Assembly (NCBI RefSeq): GCF_047228825.1
Contig: NZ_JBFEGN010000002.1
Location: 1 to 64,000, forward strand
DNA length: 64,000 nucleotides
Source: Siminovitchia sp047228825
GTDB lineage: Bacteria > Bacillota > Bacilli > Bacillales > Bacillaceae_C
Direction: 5' to 3'
Under the pieces are notes generated by a model. It was not told where the DNA came from and ran no database searches. It worked only from the letters and a program-made list of their open reading frames with translations. Made by a program: the position numbers and the translations under genes. Shown here in pieces: positions 8,833 through 17,942 of this stretch; position 1 is the first letter of the stretch; the number at the start of each line of letters is the position of its first letter.

Positions 8833-10737
8833 ATGAAGAAGTATCTTGCTGCGATCATTTTTTCACTGGCGCTTATTTTTCAGTATGCTGCAGCGCCAAT
8901 CACTTCGAATGCCCAGGAAGTTTCAGTGTGGGACAGCGAACTGCCCAAAATTCTGGAGAACATTAAAAAGCCGGTTTTTCCTGACAGGGATTTTTATATT
9001 GACGATTTTGGGGCCGTCAATGATGGATTAACGAAGTCGACTGAAGCGATTAATCAGGCAATCTCTAAAGCTCATGAGGCAGGGGGAGGGAGAGTTGTTG
9101 TTCCAAAAGGCACCTACCTGACAGGGGCTATTTACTTAAAAAGCAATGTGAACCTTTACCTGGAGGAAGGCGCGGTCTTAAAGTTCAGCCAAGATCCGAA
9201 AGATTATTTACCGCTAGTAAAAACAAGATGGGAAGGAGTCGAACTGTATAATTATTCTCCGCTGATTTATTCGTTCGGTGAAGAAAACATTGCGATATCC
9301 GGAAAAGGTACACTTGATGGACAGGCTGATAATGAACACTGGTGGCCTTGGAAAGGAAAGACGGAATATGGCTGGAAAAAGGGAGAGCCGCACCAGGCAG
9401 AAGCAAGAGACCAATTATTTCAAATGGCTGAAGACGGAGTCCCGGTAGAAGACAGAAAGTTTGGTGAAGGGTCTTACTTAAGGCCAAGCTTTATACAGCC
9501 CTATGAAAGCAAAAATATTTTGATCGAAGGCGTCACGCTGATTGATTCGCCAATGTGGTTTATTAACCCTGTACTTTCTGAAAACGTTACAATTGAAGAT
9601 GTTACTGTCATTGGACACGGTCCCAACAATGATGGGGCCGATCCGGAGTCGAGCAAAAATGTGCTTATTAAAAATTCTCACTTTGATACAGGTGACGACT
9701 GTATTGCTATTAAATCCGGAAGAAACGCAGATGGGAGACGAATTAATGTTCCTTCCGAAAATATTGTGATACAAGGGAATGAAATGAGAGACGGACATGG
9801 CGGTGTAGTTATAGGGAGTGAGATGACCGGAGGCGTCAGGAACGTCTTTGCGGAAGATAATTCAATGGACAGCCCAAATTTGGATCGTGTTTTACGCATT
9901 AAAACAAACTCCGTAAGAGGCGGTTTCGCAGAAAATATTTATTTAAGAAATAATACGGTTAATGAAGTGGGGGGTGAAGTCATCCGGATAGATATGCTTT
10001 ATGAAGAAGGAGATGCAGGGAACTATACTCCAACTGTGCGTAATATTGAAGTTGACAACCTTCACAGCCACGGCGGCAACTACGGCATTTTCATAAGAGC
10101 ATATGACAGGGCGCCCGTCCAAAATCTTAAAATTACAAATTCAAGTTTTAACAATGTAAAAACACCTACACTCATCAATCATGTAGAAAACATGGTTTTA
10201 TCCAATTTTACAATTAACGGCAAAAGCTATGATAATATGCCCCCAAAAACGACTGCAGAAATCAACGGCGAAAGACTTTCGGATGGCACATATTTAAACA
10301 AGGCTGAAGTGGAGCTTGCTGCTGAAGATGAAAACGGGATTGCAAAAATAGAGTACCGATTGGCAGATGGACCGTGGATTGAATACTCCGATCCCTTTAT
10401 CATCAAACAAGCTGGCGAAACAAAGATTGAATATCGCGCCATAGATCAGACAGGCAACAGAGAGCCGGTGAAAACACTTACAATAAACATCATCAACACG
10501 GACATAAAGGGATTAAAAAAATATGTGGAAGGTTCTGATATTCAGCCATCCGGTATTAAAAATGCAATAGAAAAGAAAATTGAAAATGCAGCACGCGATT
10601 TTGAAAAAGGAAATATCGAACAAGGGAATAATAAGTTAAACAATCTGCTCCATTTTATCAGCAATCAGAATGAAGAACACATTTCTGAAGCGATAAAGAA
10701 CGACTTGGTGAAGATGATTCAATCCGTGATGAAGTAG
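8833..10737 (+). CDS. Secreted GH28 polygalacturonase-type pectinase with FIMAH-like tail
   Basis: 634 residues. A Sec signal peptide of about 28 residues ends near SNA/QE. A GH28 beta-helix follows, with the family's catalytic signature in order: NNDGADP (Asp267), GDDC (Asp288, Asp289), GHGG (His322) and RIK (Arg355, Lys357). Residues ~485-555 resemble an Ig-like OmpL47 module (IEYRLADGPWIEYSDPF, EYRAIDQTGN). Residues ~557-634 are a helical FIMAH-like module, common at the end of Firmicute surface enzymes. It should cut galacturonan outside the cell, probably exo-acting, and feed uronate to the TRAP importer. GGGAGG precedes the ATG, and a LacI-type operator covers its promoter. Endo or exo mode is not decided. 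Confidence 0.92.
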   Translation: MKKYLAAIIFSLALIFQYAAAPITSNAQEVSVWDSELPKILENIKKPVFPDRDFYIDDFGAVNDGLTKSTEAINQAISKAHEAGGGRVVVPKGTYLTGAIYLKSNVNLYLEEGAVLKFSQDPKDYLPLVKTRWEGVELYNYSPLIYSFGEENIAISGKGTLDGQADNEHWWPWKGKTEYGWKKGEPHQAEARDQLFQMAEDGVPVEDRKFGEGSYLRPSFIQPYESKNILIEGVTLIDSPMWFINPVLSENVTIEDVTVIGHGPNNDGADPESSKNVLIKNSHFDTGDDCIAIKSGRNADGRRINVPSENIVIQGNEMRDGHGGVVIGSEMTGGVRNVFAEDNSMDSPNLDRVLRIKTNSVRGGFAENIYLRNNTVNEVGGEVIRIDMLYEEGDAGNYTPTVRNIEVDNLHSHGGNYGIFIRAYDRAPVQNLKITNSSFNNVKTPTLINHVENMVLSNFTINGKSYDNMPPKTTAEINGERLSDGTYLNKAEVELAAEDENGIAKIEYRLADGPWIEYSDPFIIKQAGETKIEYRAIDQTGNREPVKTLTINIINTDIKGLKKYVEGSDIQPSGIKNAIEKKIENAARDFEKGNIEQGNNKLNNLLHFISNQNEEHISEAIKNDLVKMIQSVMK

Positions 10738-10765
10738 CTGTGGCAGCAGCAAAAAAATATCGCTG

Positions 10766-10794
10766 TTGTTTTGTAAGCGGTTATATTATATAAT
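10766..10794 (+). promoter_or_regulatory. Promoter of the uxa operon with embedded cre site
   Basis: TTGTTT (10766-10771), a 17-base spacer, then TATAAT (10789-10794). TGTAAGCGGTTATA (10772-10785), a cre match with one mismatch, fills the spacer, so CcpA would compete with RNA polymerase here. Confidence 0.6.
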
Positions 10795-10802
10795 CAATTC
10801 AA

Positions 10803-10822
10803 AAATAACAACGTTGTTATTT
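10803..10822. promoter_or_regulatory. LacI-type operator of the uxa operon
   Basis: The same perfect 20-bp palindrome as at 8719-8738. It starts 8 bases after the -10 box, over the expected transcription start. Confidence 0.85.
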
Positions 10823-10979
10823 CTTGTTTTTTGTAAAATTGAAAAGGGAGATTGTGCTGCTGTGGCAACAAGTATCTGCTTGGACCCCGTTCATTTCGGC
10901 GTCCTGTTGTTGATTTTGAACCTCCTTTTTGCCTAGTGTTCTCATGAAAATAATATTCTATGAAAAAGCAGGTGTCATG

Positions 10980-12383
10980 ATGAAAAAGTTTATGGACGAT
11001 TCTTTTCTCTTGTCGACAAAAACGGCCGAAGTGCTGTACAACGAATATGCGAAAGACATGCCAATCATCGATTACCACTGTCATTTAAGCCCGCAGGAAA
11101 TCTATGAAAATAAAACATTTAAAAATATTACGGAGGCATGGCTGTACGGCGATCATTACAAATGGAGGGTCATGCGCGCCAACGGTATCGACGAGAAATA
11201 TATTACCGGCGATGCGGACGATTATGAAAAATTTTTGTCCTGGGCAAAAACTGTTCCTTTGACGATCGGAAATCCGCTCTATAATTGGACGCACCTGGAG
11301 CTACAGCGGTTTTTCGGAATCCGCGATATTTTGAATGAAAAAAGCGCTCCCGAAATTTGGGAAAAGGTGAATGCCCAATTGGCCGGCGCAGGCTTCGGCG
11401 CAAGGGACATCATTCAAAAGTTCAATGTGGAAGTCATTTGCACGACGGATGATCCGGTCGATTCGCTGGAGTATCACCAAAAAATCAAAGCGGATGAAAC
11501 GTTTGATGTGCAAGTTCTGCCAAGCTTCCGTCCGGATAAAGGGCTGAACATCAGAAATGAAGGCTTCCGTGAGTGGGTCGAAAAACTGGCATCCGTTTCG
11601 AAAATGGCTATCGCTGACTTTGACGGCTTTTTGCAGGCGATGGAATCCCGTATTGACTATTTTCATGAAAATGGTTGCCGCGTTTCGGACCATGCCCTGG
11701 ATGAAGTCGTCTTCGAACAAACGACAAAGGAAGAGGCCGGACGGATTTTTACAAAAGCATTGGCTGGAGAGGCTTTGTCTGTTGAAGAAGAGAAACAATA
11801 TAAATCTTTTGTTCTTGTATTCTTGGGAGAGGAATATGCAAAACGCGGCTGGGCGATGCAATACCATATGAAGGCGCTCAGAAATACAAATAAAAGAATG
11901 TTCGATAAGCTCGGCCCCGATACAGGGTTTGACAGCATCAACGACGGGCGGATTGCGGTTCCGTTATCGCAGCTTCTGAATGCCCTTGCTGAAAAAGACA
12001 GCCTGCCGAAAACGATTCTTTATTCCTTAAATCCGACTGATAATTATGTGATTGCGGCCATGGCAGGCAACTTCCAGGGCGGTATACCGGGAAAAATCCA
12101 GTTTGGGACTGCCTGGTGGTTTAACGATCAAAAAGACGGCATGCTTGACCAGATGAAGGCCTTGGCAAACCTTGGACTCTTCGGACGGTTTATCGGGATG
12201 TTGACGGATTCCAGAAGCTTCCTTTCCTATACAAGGCATGAATATTTCAGAAGGCTCATGTGCGACCTAATAGGAAGCTGGGTTGAAAACGGAGAAGTGC
12301 CGGATGATATGGACATGCTTGGTGAAATTGTTCAGGGAATCTGCTATTACAATGCGAAAAACTATTTTCAATTTGACAAATAA
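10980..12383 (+). CDS. uxaC: Uronate isomerase
   Basis: About 467 residues from the ATG at 10980; an adjacent ATG at 10977 is equally possible. The family normally begins with a form of MKxFM followed by FLL and TxTA, as here. It is an amidohydrolase-fold enzyme that converts D-glucuronate to D-fructuronate and D-galacturonate to D-tagaturonate. Metal-binding HCHL lies in PIIDYHCHLSP near residue 32. FNVEVICTTDDP and the C-terminal GRFIGMLTDSRSFLSYTRHE motif are also present. It is the first gene of the operon, behind a promoter with a cre and a LacI-type operator, and uxaB follows after 17 bases. Confidence 0.96.
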   Translation: MKKFMDDSFLLSTKTAEVLYNEYAKDMPIIDYHCHLSPQEIYENKTFKNITEAWLYGDHYKWRVMRANGIDEKYITGDADDYEKFLSWAKTVPLTIGNPLYNWTHLELQRFFGIRDILNEKSAPEIWEKVNAQLAGAGFGARDIIQKFNVEVICTTDDPVDSLEYHQKIKADETFDVQVLPSFRPDKGLNIRNEGFREWVEKLASVSKMAIADFDGFLQAMESRIDYFHENGCRVSDHALDEVVFEQTTKEEAGRIFTKALAGEALSVEEEKQYKSFVLVFLGEEYAKRGWAMQYHMKALRNTNKRMFDKLGPDTGFDSINDGRIAVPLSQLLNALAEKDSLPKTILYSLNPTDNYVIAAMAGNFQGGIPGKIQFGTAWWFNDQKDGMLDQMKALANLGLFGRFIGMLTDSRSFLSYTRHEYFRRLMCDLIGSWVENGEVPDDMDMLGEIVQGICYYNAKNYFQFDK

Positions 12384-12400
12384 GCTGTTGCGAGGAGCCG

Positions 12401-13864
12401 ATGTGTTTGCAAACGTTAAATAAACAGATGTGGAAAGGTTATCAAGAATATCCCGAAAAGGTGCTCCAGTTTGGCACGGGAAATTTCTTGCGTGCGTTTA
12501 CGGATTGGATGGTTCATGAAATGAACCAAAAGACGGGCTTCAACGGGAGTGTCGTTGCGATTCAATCGACGAACAGTGGAACTGCGGACAAAATCAACAG
12601 CCAGGACGGGCTGTACACCCTGTATTTGCAGGGGATCGTTGATGGGGTTCCCCGGAGAAACCATGAAGTCATCCATTCCATCAGCCGTGCCTTGAACGTG
12701 AATCGGGATTATGACGAATATATGAAACTTGCTGAAAGCCCGGATATGAGATTTGTCGTATCCAATACGACAGAAGCCGGAATTGTCTTTGCTGAAAAAG
12801 ATCGGTTGGGCGACCGGCCGCCGCAAAGTTTTCCTGCCAAGCTGGCAGCCTTTTTGCATCACCGGTTCCAATTTTTTCAAGGGGACCGGGAAAAAGGCCT
12901 GTATATCATACCCTGTGAACTGATTGACAGAAATGGGGAGCGGCTGAAAGAGATTATTTTGCAATATGCCAGGACGTGGGACTTGGGCGCGGATTTTTCG
13001 AACTGGATCGAAGAGGCCAATTATTTTTGCAACAGTCTTGTGGACCGCATCGTTCCGGGGTTTCCGAAAGATGAAATGAACAACATCCGCCGGGAGCTCG
13101 GATATAAGGACAGTCTGATAGTTGTTGGAGAACAGTACCATTTGTGGGCAATTGAAGGGCCGGAGTCGTTAAAAGAGGAATTCCCGGCGGAAGCTGCAGG
13201 ATTAAATGTAAAAGTCGTCAAAGATCTTGCCCCGTTCCGCGAAAGCAAAGTGTATATTTTAAACGGCGCCCATACAGGAATGACACCCGTTGCGTATCTG
13301 TACGGGATTGATACGGTAGGGGAAGCAATGGAAAACATAGTGGTGAGACGCTTTATTGAAGGGCTCATTTTCGAAGAAGTCATCCCTGCGCTTGATTTGC
13401 CTGAAGCGGAGACAAAGACTTTTGCGGAAGATGTACTGGCGAGGTTTTCCAATCCCTATGTACAGCACTATTTAAAAAGCATCGCCTTGAATGCGATGTC
13501 CAAGTTTCGCACCCGGAACTTGCCGATGCTGCTTGCTTATGCCGAAAAGTACAGCCGTGTTCCAAAGCGAATTTCCTTTTCGCTTGCTGCATGGATATCT
13601 TTTTACAAAGGGAAAAGGGGAACGGAAGACATTCCGCTTGCGGATGATGCCGATATTTTACAATGGTTTGAAGCGTTATGGAAAGAATGTGACCGCACAG
13701 ACGCCGGATTGGAAAAAGTGGTTCAACGCGTGCTCGGCAATGAACGTTTGTGGGGAAGGAATTTGAACGAAGTGCCGGGTCTTTTGGAAACAACAGCTAG
13801 CTTTCTCATTTCAATTGAAAAAGACGGAATGGGAAGCGCGCTGGAAAGGAGCGGCTTTGAATGA
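12401..13864 (+). CDS. uxaB: Tagaturonate reductase
   Basis: 487 residues, close to the 483 of E. coli UxaB. It belongs to the mannitol dehydrogenase-like polyol family: an N-terminal NAD-binding segment (VLQFGTGNFLRAF) and a C-terminal catalytic domain with KVYILNGAHTG. It reduces D-tagaturonate to D-altronate with NADH. It lies between uxaC and uxaA, as in galacturonate operons. The ATG at 12401 follows GAGGAGC. Its end overlaps the uxaA start by four bases, which suggests translational coupling. Confidence 0.93.
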   Translation: MCLQTLNKQMWKGYQEYPEKVLQFGTGNFLRAFTDWMVHEMNQKTGFNGSVVAIQSTNSGTADKINSQDGLYTLYLQGIVDGVPRRNHEVIHSISRALNVNRDYDEYMKLAESPDMRFVVSNTTEAGIVFAEKDRLGDRPPQSFPAKLAAFLHHRFQFFQGDREKGLYIIPCELIDRNGERLKEIILQYARTWDLGADFSNWIEEANYFCNSLVDRIVPGFPKDEMNNIRRELGYKDSLIVVGEQYHLWAIEGPESLKEEFPAEAAGLNVKVVKDLAPFRESKVYILNGAHTGMTPVAYLYGIDTVGEAMENIVVRRFIEGLIFEEVIPALDLPEAETKTFAEDVLARFSNPYVQHYLKSIALNAMSKFRTRNLPMLLAYAEKYSRVPKRISFSLAAWISFYKGKRGTEDIPLADDADILQWFEALWKECDRTDAGLEKVVQRVLGNERLWGRNLNEVPGLLETTASFLISIEKDGMGSALERSGFE

Positions 13865-15351
13865 AAGAAGCCATTAAGATTCATCATCAGGATAATGTGA
13901 TTGTTGCTTTAAGAGATTTTTCAAAAGGCGAAAAAATTGCGGAAGACGGCGGGAGCGTCGAGCTGAAAGAGGATGTCAGGCGCGGCCATAAGATCGCGGT
14001 CAAGGATATTGCCGAAGGGGAAGACGTCATGAAATACGGCAGCCCGATTGGCCATGCAACGGCCTTTATCCCGAAGGGGTCGCATGTTCACACGCACAAT
14101 ACGAAGACGAATCTGGACGATTTGCAGGAGTACCGGTTTGAACAGAAGCTGGCGGAACTGCCCCATGAAAACCGGAATCTGACTTTCAGGGGATACCGCC
14201 GGAAAAATGGGGAAGTCGGAATCCGCAACGAACTGTGGATCGTCCCGACAGTGGGATGCGTCAACGGCATCGCGGAAATCATCATCCGGCAGTTCAAGGC
14301 GGAGGTAGGCGATATTTCCCCGTTTGAACATATCCATGTGTTAAAACATCAATATGGCTGTTCCCAGCTCGGCGACGACCATGAGAACACCAAGACCATT
14401 TTGCAAAATGTCATTAGGCATCCAAACGCCGGAGGGGTGCTGGTTTTGGGACTTGGCTGTGAAAACAACGAGTTGCCGGCATTGCGCGCATCTCTTGGCG
14501 AGTATGACGAAAATCGTGTGAAGTTTTTGGTCAGCCAGGAAGTGGCCGATGAAATGGAAGCGGGTGTCCAGGCGCTGCTGGAAATTTTTGAGGCGGCTAA
14601 GGATGACAAAAGGGAAGAGGTTCCACTGTCTGCACTAAAAGTGGGCTTGAAGTGCGGAGGCTCGGACGGCCTATCGGGCATAACGGCCAATCCGCTGCTT
14701 GGCAGATTTTCGGACTTTCTCATTGCGCAGGGAGGCACGACCGTATTGACGGAGGTGCCTGAAATGTTCGGGGCCGAGACCATGCTGATGGAACGGGCGG
14801 ATAATGAAGAAGTTTTTCAAAAAATCGTCCATTTGATTAACGATTTTAAACAGTATTTTATTGACCATAACCAGCCTGTGTATGAAAATCCTTCCCCGGG
14901 CAATAAGGAAGGCGGGATTACCACCCTAGAGGACAAGTCTCTCGGCTGTACGCAAAAGGCGGGCCAGGCAACGATTGTGGACGTTTTGCCATATGGGGGT
15001 ATATTGAAGAAAAAAGGGCTCAATCTGTTAAGTGCGCCGGGCAATGACCTCGTAGCTTCTTCGGCTTTGGCTGCTGCAGGCTGCCAGCTCGTATTGTTTA
15101 CGACCGGAAGGGGGACCCCGTTTGGCACGTTTGTTCCAACGATGAAGATTTCGACGAATACGCCTTTATATGAAAAGAAGCGCCACTGGATTGACTTTAA
15201 CGCAGGCTCTCTGATTGAAGATGTTCCGGCTGAAGAAGTGCTGGAAAACTTTATTCAATATATTATTTCCGTTGCGAGCGGAGAGCCTGTAAAAAACGAA
15301 GTGAATGACTTCAGGGAACTGGCCATTTTTAAAACGGGCGTGACGTTGTAG
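13861..15351 (+). CDS. uxaA: Altronate dehydratase
   Basis: 496 residues, matching the usual ~495. The N-terminal ~95 residues form the SAF-like part (KIAVKDIAEGEDVMKYGSPI). The large C-terminal part has family motifs GYRRKNGEVGIRNELWIVP, HQYGCSQLGDD, LKCGGSDGLSGI and GRGTPFGTFVPT. It dehydrates D-altronate to 2-keto-3-deoxygluconate (KDG), the meeting point of the galacturonate and glucuronate arms. The stop is followed after 7 bases by an internal LacI-type operator that separates the uxa half from the uxu half of the operon. Confidence 0.96.
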   Translation: MKEAIKIHHQDNVIVALRDFSKGEKIAEDGGSVELKEDVRRGHKIAVKDIAEGEDVMKYGSPIGHATAFIPKGSHVHTHNTKTNLDDLQEYRFEQKLAELPHENRNLTFRGYRRKNGEVGIRNELWIVPTVGCVNGIAEIIIRQFKAEVGDISPFEHIHVLKHQYGCSQLGDDHENTKTILQNVIRHPNAGGVLVLGLGCENNELPALRASLGEYDENRVKFLVSQEVADEMEAGVQALLEIFEAAKDDKREEVPLSALKVGLKCGGSDGLSGITANPLLGRFSDFLIAQGGTTVLTEVPEMFGAETMLMERADNEEVFQKIVHLINDFKQYFIDHNQPVYENPSPGNKEGGITTLEDKSLGCTQKAGQATIVDVLPYGGILKKKGLNLLSAPGNDLVASSALAAAGCQLVLFTTGRGTPFGTFVPTMKISTNTPLYEKKRHWIDFNAGSLIEDVPAEEVLENFIQYIISVASGEPVKNEVNDFRELAIFKTGVTL

Positions 15352-15358
15352 TTTGTTT

Positions 15359-15372
15359 TAACAACGTTGTTA
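15359..15372. promoter_or_regulatory. Internal LacI-type operator between uxaA and uxuA
   Basis: TAACAACGTTGTTA, a perfect 14-bp palindrome identical to the core of the two 20-bp operators. It lies 21 bases before the uxuA start and could act as a roadblock or control an internal promoter. Confidence 0.75.
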
Positions 15373-15393
15373 TTTTTGGAAGGAGTGCTTTGC

Positions 15394-16440
15394 ATGGAAA
15401 TGAATTTTCGCTGGTACGGTGCCGATGACCCGGTCACGCTGGATAATATCCGGCAAATACCCGGGATGATTGGCATCGTGTCGGCCATTTATGATGTCCC
15501 GGCCGGAGAAGTCTGGCCGTACGAAAGAATCATGGAATTGAAAAAAGAGGTGGAAAGCAAAGGCTTGCGGCTGGATGTCATTGAAAGTGTACCTGTACAT
15601 GAGGAAATCAAAATGGGGCTGCCCGGACGCGATAAGTGGATTGCCAATTATAAAGAAACGTTAAGAAACTTGGGCAAAGCCGGTGTGAAAGTAGTGTGCT
15701 ACAACTTTATGCCGGTTTTTGACTGGACGCGCTCCGAGCTCAATGCTCCGCTGCCCGACGGCTCTAATTCCCTGCTATACGACCATGAAAAAGTGAAAAA
15801 CATCGATCCGCTGAGCGGGGATTTGGTGTTGCCCGGCTGGGATCTGTCATATGAGAAAGAACGGCTTGCGATCATTATGGATTACTATAGGAAGCTTTCG
15901 GAAGAGCAGCTGATGGAAAATCTGATTTATTTCCTGAAAGAAGTCATTCCCGTTGCAGAAGAAGCAGGCATTCTTATGGCCATTCATCCGGATGATCCAC
16001 CGTGGCCGATATTCGGCCTTCCGCGGGTGGTGACGAATAATGAAAACGTCCGCTATATCCTTGAAACGGTGAACAGCCGCCATAATGGCATTACGTTTTG
16101 TACAGGTTCTTACGGAGCGGACCCTGCCAATGATTTATTTGAGATTATCGATACGGCGAAGGGGCGCATTCACTTTGTCCATGCACGAAACATCAAGTGG
16201 ATTGGCGAAAAATCATTCCAGGAGACATCCCACTTGGCCCGTGACGGTTCACTTGATATGCCGGGCATTTTAAAAAAGCTGAAGAATGCGGGTTTTGACG
16301 GGCCGGTCCGTCCGGATCATGGCAGGATGATTTGGGGAGAAGAAGGGCGTCCTGGTTACGGGCTGTTTGACCGCGCACTCGGTGCTGCTTACATTCATGG
16401 AATACTTGATGCTTTTAATAGACAGGAGTCAGGGAAATGA
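15394..16440 (+). CDS. uxuA: Mannonate dehydratase
   Basis: 348 residues from the ATG at 15394, after AAGGAG; a TTG at 15367 is in frame but lacks a site. The family opening MNFRWYG is seen directly after the start. Other motifs are VCYNFMPVFDWTRS, AIHPDDPPWPIFGLPR, FCTGSYGADP and HFVHARNIK, which hold the metal-binding residues of this TIM-barrel enzyme. It converts D-mannonate to KDG in the glucuronate branch. The next gene, uxuB, overlaps it by four bases. Confidence 0.95.
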   Translation: MEMNFRWYGADDPVTLDNIRQIPGMIGIVSAIYDVPAGEVWPYERIMELKKEVESKGLRLDVIESVPVHEEIKMGLPGRDKWIANYKETLRNLGKAGVKVVCYNFMPVFDWTRSELNAPLPDGSNSLLYDHEKVKNIDPLSGDLVLPGWDLSYEKERLAIIMDYYRKLSEEQLMENLIYFLKEVIPVAEEAGILMAIHPDDPPWPIFGLPRVVTNNENVRYILETVNSRHNGITFCTGSYGADPANDLFEIIDTAKGRIHFVHARNIKWIGEKSFQETSHLARDGSLDMPGILKKLKNAGFDGPVRPDHGRMIWGEEGRPGYGLFDRALGAAYIHGILDAFNRQESGK

Positions 16441-17288
16441 AATTGCCTTTTAACATAGATTTGCAGGACAAGGTGGCCGTTGTCACCGGAGGAAGCGGCG
16501 TTTTGGGCTCGGTCATGTCAAAAGCGCTGGCCGCAGCAGGAGCGAAAGTTGTTGTACTGGCAAGAAACAAAGAGAAGATCGAACAGCTTCTCAACGAGAT
16601 TAGGAAAGACGGAGGAACAGCGTACGGATACAGCGTTGACGTCCTGAATAAAGAAGCGCTTGAAGAGCTGCATGAAAAAGTTGTTCAGGAAATAGGACCT
16701 TGTTCCATTTTAATCAACGGGGCCGGCGGAAATCACCCTAAGGCCACGACTACACACGAATATTTGGAACAGGAGCATTTAGCGGAAAAAACAGAGCAAT
16801 CGTTCTTTGACCTCAATCCAGGAGCGGTCGAGGACCTCTTTCACCTCAATTTCCTCGGGACGCTGCTCCCCACCCAGGTTTTTGCCAGGGATATGGTCGG
16901 CCGGGAAGAATGTACGATTATTAATATTTCCTCGATGAATGCGTACAGGCCACTGACGAAAATCCCGGCCTACAGCGGGGCGAAAGCGGCGATCAGTAAT
17001 TTTACGCAGTGGCTCGCCGTTTATTTTTCAAAAATGGGCATCCGCGTGAATGCTATTGCACCAGGGTTCTTTTTAACAGAACAAAACCGGGGGCTGTTAA
17101 TAGAAGCAGACGGGAACTTGAGTGATCGGGCGAATAAAATTTTGTCCCAGACGCCAATGGGGCGCTTCGGGCAGCCGGAAGAGCTGGTGGGGACGCTTCT
17201 ATGGCTTGCTGACCACCGGGCTTCAGGGTTTGTCAATGGCATTGTCGTACCGGTGGATGGCGGTTTTTCGGCCTATTCAGGCGTGTAG
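16437..17288 (+). CDS. uxuB: D-mannonate oxidoreductase, short-chain dehydrogenase type
   Basis: 283 residues with a complete SDR signature: TGGSGVLG for NAD binding (near residue 18), the serine in NISSMNAY, YSGAKAA as the YxxxK catalytic pair, and a C-terminal VDGGFSAYSGV. In Bacillus-type operons this SDR reduces D-fructuronate to D-mannonate, replacing the long-chain UxuB of E. coli. Its position directly after uxuA with a 4-base overlap supports that role. Confidence 0.9.
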   Translation: MKLPFNIDLQDKVAVVTGGSGVLGSVMSKALAAAGAKVVVLARNKEKIEQLLNEIRKDGGTAYGYSVDVLNKEALEELHEKVVQEIGPCSILINGAGGNHPKATTTHEYLEQEHLAEKTEQSFFDLNPGAVEDLFHLNFLGTLLPTQVFARDMVGREECTIINISSMNAYRPLTKIPAYSGAKAAISNFTQWLAVYFSKMGIRVNAIAPGFFLTEQNRGLLIEADGNLSDRANKILSQTPMGRFGQPEELVGTLLWLADHRASGFVNGIVVPVDGGFSAYSGV

Positions 17289-17305
17289 AAAGGGAGGGGA
17301 AAACG

Positions 17306-17941
17306 ATGCAGGCGTACAACATTTTAAAAGAAATGATTTCTCATAAATTAGCAGTCGTCATTCGAGGTGAGAATCATTCCATGGCCTATGAAACAGCGCA
17401 GGCTTGTATAAAAGGCGGTCTTAAGTTGCTTGAGGTGACATTTACCGTACCTGGAGCGGAACGCTTAATCAGAACGTTGTCTGCTGAAGGCGGAGACGTC
17501 CTGGTCGGATCCGGAACGGTTCTTGACAGTGAAACGGCGAGGATTGCCATTTTGGCGGGGGCGAAGTTTATCGTCAGTCCGGGATTTGATGCCAATACAG
17601 CGAAGCTGTGCAACAGATACGGTATTCCGTATCTTCCCGGGTGCATGACTGTCAATGAAATGCTGCAGGCAGCCGAATACGGTGTATCGGTGATTAAATT
17701 GTTTCCGGGCGATGCCTTTCAACCATCCTTTATTCAAAATATTCACGGTCCGCTTCCTCACATCGAGATCATGCCGACAGGCGGAATAACTCTTGACAAT
17801 GTGGGCGGCTGGCTGAAAGCGGGCGCGGCAATGGTTGGTGTAGGCGGCGAAATTACAAAGCCTGCCAAAACCGGAGATTATGAAAAGGTCGAAGCGCTGG
17901 CCCGGTCTTTTCGACAATCCGTAAGAATGGTTGGTGATTAA
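17306..17941 (+). CDS. kdgA: 2-keto-3-deoxy-6-phosphogluconate aldolase
   Basis: 211 residues, a class I aldolase. Visible motifs are VVIRGEN (substrate arginine), LLEVTFTVP (catalytic glutamate), GSGTVLD, FIVSPGFD and the Schiff-base lysine in VIKLFPGDAF. It splits KDPG into pyruvate and glyceraldehyde 3-phosphate, the last step of uronate breakdown. GGGAGGGG precedes the ATG. It is placed before kdgK, which makes its substrate. Confidence 0.95.
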   Translation: MQAYNILKEMISHKLAVVIRGENHSMAYETAQACIKGGLKLLEVTFTVPGAERLIRTLSAEGGDVLVGSGTVLDSETARIAILAGAKFIVSPGFDANTAKLCNRYGIPYLPGCMTVNEMLQAAEYGVSVIKLFPGDAFQPSFIQNIHGPLPHIEIMPTGGITLDNVGGWLKAGAAMVGVGGEITKPAKTGDYEKVEALARSFRQSVRMVGD

Positions 17942-17942
17942 C

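Noticed and set aside
13861..15351. Many long minus-strand frames inside uxaA, uxaB and uxaC
   Set aside because: They are shadows of strongly biased coding sequence, with no ribosome sites or domains.
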